This document shows, piece after piece, positions 59,521 through 64,000 of a stretch of 64,000 nt of DNA. The stretch is taken from NCBI RefSeq assembly GCF_002113375.1, contig NZ_NEHO01000014.1, positions 1 through 64,000 of the forward strand, in the 5' to 3' direction. Position numbers and translations under genes: made by a program. Below the pieces are notes generated by a model. The model saw only the letters and a program-made list of their open reading frames with translations, was not told the origin of the DNA and made no database searches. Source of the stretch: Pseudomonas sp. R37(2017) (GTDB lineage: Bacteria > Pseudomonadota > Gammaproteobacteria > Pseudomonadales > Pseudomonadaceae). Position 1 is the stretch's first letter, and the number at the start of each line of letters is the position of its first letter.

Positions 59521-60510
59521 TCAGGCGGCGTTCTTGTTTTGTTTTTTGCGGGCGTGGGCGACGGCGGCTTCACGAACCCAGGCACCGTCTTCAATCGCCT
59601 TGCGGCGGGTGGCGACGCGTTCGGTGTTGCACGGGCCGTTGCCCTTGAGCACTTCGTAGAATTCGTTCCACTGGATTTCGCCGAAGTCGTAGTGGCCGCG
59701 CTCGGCGTTCCACTTCAGGTCCGGGTCGGGGCAGGTGCAGCCCAACAGCTCCAGTTGCGGGATGGTCTGGTCGATGAAGCGCTGGCGCAGTTCGTCGTTG
59801 CTCTGGCGCTTGATTTTCCAGGCCATGGATTGCGCACTGTTCGGCGAGTGTTCGTCGCTCGGGCCGAACATCATCAGCGACGGCCACCACAGGCGATTGA
59901 TAGCGTCCTGGACCATGTCCTTTTGCGCCTGAGTACCGTGACGCATCATGGTCAGGAGGATTTCGTAGCCCTGGCGCTGGTGGAAACTCTCTTCCTTGCA
60001 GATGCGGATCATCGCCCGGGAGTAAGGGCCGTAGGAGGTGCGCTGCAGCACCACCTGATTGACGATCGCCGCGCCATCCACCAGCCAGCCCACCGCGCCC
60101 ATGTCGGCCCAGTTCAGGGTCGGGTAGTTGAAGATGCTCGAATACTTGGCCTTGCCGCTGTGCAACCTGGCGATCTCTTCATCGCGGTCGGCGCCCAGGG
60201 TTTCCATGGCGCTGTACAGGTACAGACCGTGACCGGCCTCGTCCTGGATCTTGGCCATCAATTGCAGTTTGCGTTTGAGCGACGGCGCACGGGTGACCCA
60301 GTTGCCTTCGGGCAGCATGCCGACGATTTCGGAGTGGGCGTGCTGGGAAATCTGCCGGATCAGGGTTTGCCGATAAGCATCTGGCATCCAATTCTTGGCT
60401 TCTATCTTGATTTCTGAATCGATTTTTTCCTGGAAAGCGCGTTCCTGATCGGACATCTCCGACAGGTCCTTGATGCGCTTGACGCCTGTTTCTACTAGCT
60501 GTGCGTACAT
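59521..60510 (-). CDS. paaA: PaaA: catalytic di-iron subunit of the phenylacetyl-CoA epoxidase
   Basis: The protein has 329 residues from the ATG at 60510 (MYAQLVETG); the open frame to 60687 crosses the operator region. Ferritin-like di-iron motifs are [24 protein letters not shown] (ExxxH type) and [18 protein letters not shown] (ExxxxH type). It inserts one oxygen atom into the ring of phenylacetyl-CoA, forming the 1,2-epoxide. It is the first gene of paaABCDE; no paaX/paaR regulator or paaK ligase gene lies in the window. Confidence 0.96.
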   Translation of the reverse strand: MYAQLVETGVKRIKDLSEMSDQERAFQEKIDSEIKIEAKNWMPDAYRQTLIRQISQHAHSEIVGMLPEGNWVTRAPSLKRKLQLMAKIQDEAGHGLYLYSAMETLGADRDEEIARLHSGKAKYSSIFNYPTLNWADMGAVGWLVDGAAIVNQVVLQRTSYGPYSRAMIRICKEESFHQRQGYEILLTMMRHGTQAQKDMVQDAINRLWWPSLMMFGPSDEHSPNSAQSMAWKIKRQSNDELRQRFIDQTIPQLELLGCTCPDPDLKWNAERGHYDFGEIQWNEFYEVLKGNGPCNTERVATRRKAIEDGAWVREAAVAHARKKQNKNAA

Positions 60511-60557
60511 GTTGGGTCTCCCGCCTTGAATCTGTTCTGAGGCATGGAGAACTTTAT

Positions 60558-60620
60558 AAGCGATACAGAAATTAATATCAAACATAAAATGACGTGTCGT
60601 ATTTGTTTTTTGTATCGCTT
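60558..60620. promoter_or_regulatory. 10-bp inverted repeat in the paaA promoter region
   Basis: AAGCGATACA (60558-60567) and TGTATCGCTT (60611-60620) are perfect inverted copies 53 bp apart (start to start), flanking an AT-rich stretch that would hold the minus-strand promoter, about 50 bp before paaA. Spacing near five helical turns suits a looping or doubly bound repressor such as PaaX or PaaR (inference). Confidence 0.55.
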
Positions 60621-60678
60621 TGGATGACGGGGCGCTGCGTTCCAATCTCCGGCCGGATAAACGTCTGCACCGAATCTT

Positions 60679-60692
60679 CGCCGGCAAGCCGG
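60679..60692. repeat. Short P. putida-like REP (GCCGGC-AA-GCCGGC)
   Basis: TCGCCGGCAAGCCGGCGCCTGCAGG is unlike the other repeats of the window but resembles the P. putida-type REP core. It is a single copy. Confidence 0.5.
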
Positions 60693-60803
60693 CGCCTGCA
60701 GGATGGGAGTCGCTGCGGGTGCCGTCTTCCCGGGTATCGGTAACGAGTCAGTTAAAGGCGACTTGATCGCCATGCAGGTTTGGGTGAAGGCCGATGGTCG
60801 GTA

Positions 60804-60927
60804 TGTGCAAGAAGTTGCGCAGTTGTTTTCTGAAAAAACACCCTATGACGTCGCGCCAGGCCTCGGGGTTCAGGGGTTGCAGCCAAGTGCGCAAGAAGTT
60901 GCGCAGTGCTGCGCAAGAAGTTGCGCA
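60804..60927. promoter_or_regulatory. Three copies of an 18-bp palindrome upstream of hcp (candidate activator sites)
   Basis: TGCGCAA-GAAG-TTGCGCA occurs at 60888-60905 and 60910-60927, and with one change (TGTGCAA) at 60804-60821. A half-site TGCGCAA lies at 60944-60950. Distances between copies are 84 and 22 bp, close to 8 and 2 helical turns. They lie 85-210 bp upstream of the candidate sigma-54 promoter. Apart from these sites, the REP and the paa inverted repeat, nothing else is seen in 60511-61096. Confidence 0.6.
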
Positions 60928-61011
60928 CTGCAGGCCTGTTTTCTGCGCAAAAAATGAAGCTCTGTTGCGTTGTCGATGCTAAGTAATTGTTATTTAAAGA
61001 CATTTAATGTC

Positions 61012-61026
61012 TGGCACGAACCTTGA
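61012..61026 (+). promoter_or_regulatory. Near-consensus sigma-54 promoter of hcp
   Basis: TGGCACG-AACC-TTGA matches the TGGCACG-N4-TTGC consensus except the last base (A for C). It lies about 70-85 bp before the hcp ATG. Orphan hcp/vgrG genes of T6SS are often sigma-54 dependent. Confidence 0.5.
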
Positions 61027-61096
61027 CTGATGCCGGCTCAGGCTTGGCTGGCCGTTCAGCCTTACCAGTCCTCACGTTTCAGCAAGGAGAGCATCA

Positions 61097-61615
61097 ATGG
61101 CTACACCCGCTTACATGTCCATCACCGGTACCAAACAGGGCCTGATCACCGCCGGTGCCTTCACCACGGATTCGGTGGGCAATACCTACCAGGAAGGTCA
61201 TGAAGACCAGGTCATGGTTCAAGGTTTCCAGCACGAAGTGATCATCCCGCGTGACCCGCAATCGGGTCAGCCTACTGGTCAACGTGTGCATAAACCCGTG
61301 GTCATCACCAAGGTGTTCGACAAGGCTTCACCCCTGCTGCAGGCAGCTTTGACTACCGGTGAGACCCTCACAGAGGTCAAGATCCAGTGGTACCGCACCT
61401 CGTCCACCGGCACTCAGGAGCACTACTACACCACCACCCTGGAAGACGCGATCATCGTCGACATGAAGGATTACATGCACAACTGTCAGGACCCATCGAA
61501 CGCGCATTTCACTCATCTGGAGGACGTGCACTTCAGCTATCGAAAAATCACCTGGACCCATGAAGTGTGCGGCACTTCGGGTTCCGATGACTGGCGTAAA
61601 CCGGTCGCCGGCTAA
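61097..61615 (+). CDS. hcp: Hcp: T6SS inner-tube protein, HcpA/B/C (H2-T6SS) type
   Basis: The protein has 172 residues, the length of P. aeruginosa HcpA/B/C and nearly collinear with them: MATPAYMSITGTKQGLITAG, SVGNTYQEGHEDQVMVQGF, IPRDPQSGQPTGQRVHKPVVITKVFDKASPLL and C-terminal EVCGTSGSDDWR. Hexameric rings stack into the tube that is fired by the contractile sheath and carry small effectors. AAGGAGAGCATCA precedes the ATG. No T6SS core genes are in view, so this is an auxiliary hcp-vgrG module. Confidence 0.96.
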   Translation: MATPAYMSITGTKQGLITAGAFTTDSVGNTYQEGHEDQVMVQGFQHEVIIPRDPQSGQPTGQRVHKPVVITKVFDKASPLLQAALTTGETLTEVKIQWYRTSSTGTQEHYYTTTLEDAIIVDMKDYMHNCQDPSNAHFTHLEDVHFSYRKITWTHEVCGTSGSDDWRKPVAG

Positions 61616-61623
61616 ACCTCACT

Positions 61624-61651
61624 GCATGGGACGGCATTGTGCCGCCCATGC
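61624..61651 (+). terminator. Hairpin between hcp and vgrG (partial terminator or processing site)
   Basis: GCATGGG-a-CGGC, loop ATTGT, GCCG-CCCATGC makes an 11-bp stem with one bulged A, 9 bp after the hcp stop. It is followed only by a weak T-containing stretch, so it may attenuate rather than end transcription, giving more Hcp than VgrG. Confidence 0.6.
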
Positions 61652-61692
61652 GCTTGTTTGCTCCTTCTGATACCCGACACAAGGACAAGCCC

Positions 61693-63711
61693 ATGTTCGC
61701 ACCGGCCAATGTTGCGCATTTCGCCTTACTGATCCCCACGGTACGCAACGATTTCAAGGTACTGGCCTTCGAGGGCAGCGAGGCCATCAACCAGCTGTAC
61801 GCAATAAAGGTCGAGCTGGTCAGCGAGTCTCCTGATTTCGAGCTGGAAAGCCTGCTCAGCCAACCTGCGTATCTTCAGTTTGGCTTCAACGGCGAAGGCA
61901 TCCATGGCCGCATCGAGGACGTTGGCGTGGGTGAAGCGGGTAAACGCCTGACTCGTTACCATCTCACCCTGGTGCCGGCGCTGCACTATCTGCAGTTCAG
62001 CCATAACCGGCGGATTTTCCAGAACCTGACCGTGCCGCAGATCGTGGCTCAAGTGCTCAAGGGGCATGGCATTCTGGCGGATGCCTTCACCTTCAATGTC
62101 GGCACCAGTGCGGAGCGTGAATACTGCACTCAATACGATGAGAGCGATTATCAACTGATCCAGAGGTTGTGCAGCGAAGATGGGATTGCATGGCACTTTC
62201 AACATGGCCCTGATGGTCACCATCTGGTGTTCACCGAAGATCAGACCTGGTTTCCCATACTGGGTGAAACACCGTACTTGCAGGGCTCCGGCATGGTGGC
62301 GGAACACCCGGTCGTCAGCCAGTTCTCCGTGCGGTGCAGTACCCGGACCAGCACGACCACGCGTCGTGACCATGACTTCAAGCGACCAAACCGCTTGCTG
62401 GAACATCAGTCCACCGCCGATTTCCACCCCGAGCTCGAAGACTACGGCTATCCGGGGCGGTTCAGGACAGAAGAACTCGGCAAACAGCTGGCCTGCCAGG
62501 CATTGGAGCGCCACCGCAGCGACTACCGGTTGGCGGCGGGCAATAGTGACCAGCCCACCCTGCGCAGCGGCCATTTTCTCAAACTGACCGAGCATTCGCG
62601 TCAACCCTACAACGATTTGTGGCTGCTGCTTCGCGTGACACATGAGGGCAAGCAGCCAGGGATGCTTGAAGAGACGGTCAACAACGACGTCAAGCCCGAG
62701 GACGGGTTTACCCAGGGTTATCGCAACCGCTTCAGCGCGATACCCTGGGACGTGATCTACCGTCCTCCGCTGGTCACCCGCAACTGCGTGCTGGTCAGTC
62801 AGACCGCCCGTGTCACCGGCCCGTCCGCGGAAGAAATCCACTGCGATGAGCATGGGCGGGTCAGGGTCGCCTTCCATTGGGATCGCGCCGAACAAAACGG
62901 CGACAAGACCAGTTGTTGGCTGCGGGTCTCGTCGAGCTGGGCCGGAGAAGGGTTCGGCGCGGTGACCATTCCGCGCATCGGCATGGAAGTGGTGGTGACC
63001 TTTCTGGAGGGCAATCCCGACGATCCACTGATCACCGGGTGCGTTCCCAACACGGTCAATTCCGTGCCGTACCCGCTGCCGGCGAATAAAACCAGAACCG
63101 TGCTGCGCAGCCACAGTTCGCCCGCCAATGGCGGCTACAACGAACTGTCGATCGAAGACCGGGCAGGGCGGGAGCTGATCTACCTGCGCGCCCAGCGTGA
63201 CATGGAGCAGAAGGTCGAAAACGACAGTCGGCTGGAGGTGGGTAACGTACGTCGGGAACTCATCAAGGGTAATAGCGTCGCGGTGCTCGAGGCGGAAGAT
63301 CAGCGCACCGTCACCGCTGACCGCAAGGTCGAGCTAAAGGCCAATGATTACTTGCAGGTCGCCAACAGCAGCCACACCCATATCGGTCAAGCGCTGGTGG
63401 TCGAAGCGGGCCAGCAGGTGCACCTCAAGGCCGGGGCCAACCTGATTCTCGATGCAGGGGTCAGCATCACCTTGAAAGCTGCGGGGCAGCACATTGTGAT
63501 CGGGCCGGGCGGCATCTTCAGTAGCACCGAGATTCAAATCGGTGGCGCGCCCGTGACCGGCATCGAGGCCTTATGGGCGCGACCTGCCGGGGTGACGGCG
63601 CTTCTGGCGCCCTTGATGCCCGAGGCGCAGCGCAACGCCTTGATGGCCAAAAAGCCGATCTGTGCCATTTGTGAAGCGTCCGAACAGCAGGGTGGACCCG
63701 CCAATGCTTGA
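61693..63711 (+). CDS. vgrG: VgrG: T6SS spike protein
   Basis: The protein has 672 residues from the ATG at 61693 (AAGGACAAGCCC upstream; the frame opens at 61639). The gp27-like part (about 1-390) has YHLTLVPALHYLQFSHNRRIFQNLTVPQIVAQVLKGHGI and QRLCSEDGIAWHF. The gp5-like OB fold is DEHGRVRVAFHWDR and VSSSWAGEGFGAVTIPRIGMEVVVTFLEGNPDDPLITG. The beta-helix follows (VENDSRLEVGNVRRELIKGN...AGANLILDAGVSITLKA). After the spike a short tail (ICAICEASEQQGG) could be the adaptor-binding end. No enzymatic extension is present. Confidence 0.95.
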   Translation: MFAPANVAHFALLIPTVRNDFKVLAFEGSEAINQLYAIKVELVSESPDFELESLLSQPAYLQFGFNGEGIHGRIEDVGVGEAGKRLTRYHLTLVPALHYLQFSHNRRIFQNLTVPQIVAQVLKGHGILADAFTFNVGTSAEREYCTQYDESDYQLIQRLCSEDGIAWHFQHGPDGHHLVFTEDQTWFPILGETPYLQGSGMVAEHPVVSQFSVRCSTRTSTTTRRDHDFKRPNRLLEHQSTADFHPELEDYGYPGRFRTEELGKQLACQALERHRSDYRLAAGNSDQPTLRSGHFLKLTEHSRQPYNDLWLLLRVTHEGKQPGMLEETVNNDVKPEDGFTQGYRNRFSAIPWDVIYRPPLVTRNCVLVSQTARVTGPSAEEIHCDEHGRVRVAFHWDRAEQNGDKTSCWLRVSSSWAGEGFGAVTIPRIGMEVVVTFLEGNPDDPLITGCVPNTVNSVPYPLPANKTRTVLRSHSSPANGGYNELSIEDRAGRELIYLRAQRDMEQKVENDSRLEVGNVRRELIKGNSVAVLEAEDQRTVTADRKVELKANDYLQVANSSHTHIGQALVVEAGQQVHLKAGANLILDAGVSITLKAAGQHIVIGPGGIFSSTEIQIGGAPVTGIEALWARPAGVTALLAPLMPEAQRNALMAKKPICAICEASEQQGGPANA

Positions 63712-64000
63712 GTTGCCGCCATTACCGGCTGATTTGCCCTGGGCGGTGCCCGCCTACCTGCTGCTGGACGGAGTCAGCGTACCGGACCTGCTGCCACAGC
63801 TGCGCCGCTGGGGGCGTCCGATCTATTGCCTGTATCTGAATACGCGCTGGCATGAACTGTCCGACATTTCACCTTGTCTGGTTGCGCTCGAGGGCAGCGG
63901 TGATCCGTTGCTGACCTGGTTTGGCGAACACGCAGCCCTCGAATGGGGCTACCTGCTGTTCAGCGCGGCCAATGTGCAAACGCTGCTGGAGCATTGGCGC
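63704..64000 (+). CDS. DUF4123-domain T6SS adaptor (truncated by window end)
   Basis: The ATG at 63704 overlaps the vgrG stop by 8 bases, and 99 codons are visible with no stop. The start LPWAVPAYLLLDGVSVPDLLPQLRRWG and the WGYLLFSAANVQTLLEHWR stretch fit the DUF4123 (Tap/TEC/VasW) chaperones that load effectors onto VgrG. The reading frame agrees with the GC-rich codon use of its neighbours. The cognate effector and immunity genes would be expected downstream, outside the window. Confidence 0.85.
   Translation, partial: MLELPPLPADLPWAVPAYLLLDGVSVPDLLPQLRRWGRPIYCLYLNTRWHELSDISPCLVALEGSGDPLLTWFGEHAALEWGYLLFSAANVQTLLEHWR

Overview
This window is chromosomal DNA from a fluorescent Pseudomonas, most likely of the P. 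fluorescens / P. putida lineage. The evidence is a pyoverdine maturation and export block in the gene order known from those species, five perfect PvdS-type iron-starvation promoters, many REP/REPIN repeats of the 'GTAGGAGCGAGC / GTGGGAGCGAGC' type, a paaABCDE operon, an HcpA-type Hcp and high-GC coding sequence throughout. No rRNA, tRNA or CRISPR array was seen.

Layout. 1-94: right end of an IS3-family element that abuts a truncated REP. 98-6053: a small catabolic cluster (VOC protein, SDR, zinc-type dehydrogenase, KstD-like flavoprotein, TetR regulator, hotdog thioesterase) of unknown substrate; a shared GTGCCA-type operator motif lies at both of its promoters. 6191-23017: pyoverdine block, with receptor fpvA, exporter pvdE, periplasmic maturation enzymes pvdM-pvdN-pvdO and pvdP, tripartite pump pvdRT-opmQ, an FpvI-like ECF sigma factor and pvdA. 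The peptide synthetase genes, pvdS and the anti-sigma gene fpvR are not in the window. 23589-26303: Mg2+ P-type ATPase mgtA behind a long leader.

26708-31066: a phosphorelay trio consisting of a pseudo-receiver, a NarL/LuxR-type response regulator and a BvgS/RocS2-like hybrid kinase, with a perfect RcsB-like palindrome upstream. 31070-40622: general metabolism and stress genes (dkgB, LysR regulator, pirin, two YcaC-type hydrolases, an MscS channel with a cyclic-nucleotide domain, an AhpD-like protein, an EmrAB-type pump). 40859-50620: a choline/betaine-like region (orphan choline-type binding protein, BADH-like and GMC dehydrogenases, GlxA/AraC regulator, Rieske oxygenase, class II aldolase), then a thiolase-crotonase pair. 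50837-54306: an orphan polyamine-type binding protein, a class III aminotransferase and a LuxR-type regulator.

54427-60510: phenylacetyl-CoA epoxidase operon paaABCDE with paaZ downstream, interrupted by a REP array. 61097-64000: an H2-type T6SS hcp-vgrG-DUF4123 module cut by the window end. Its upstream region carries three copies of an 18-bp palindrome and a near-consensus sigma-54 promoter; this is the most interesting unexplained regulatory structure here.

How the parts work together. PvdA makes N5-hydroxyornithine for the pyoverdine peptide, PvdE exports the acylated precursor, PvdM/N/O/P mature it in the periplasm, PvdRT-OpmQ secretes or recycles it, and FpvA imports the iron-loaded form. 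PaaABCE epoxidises phenylacetyl-CoA and PaaZ opens and oxidises the ring. The other catabolic groups have recognisable enzyme classes but unassigned substrates.
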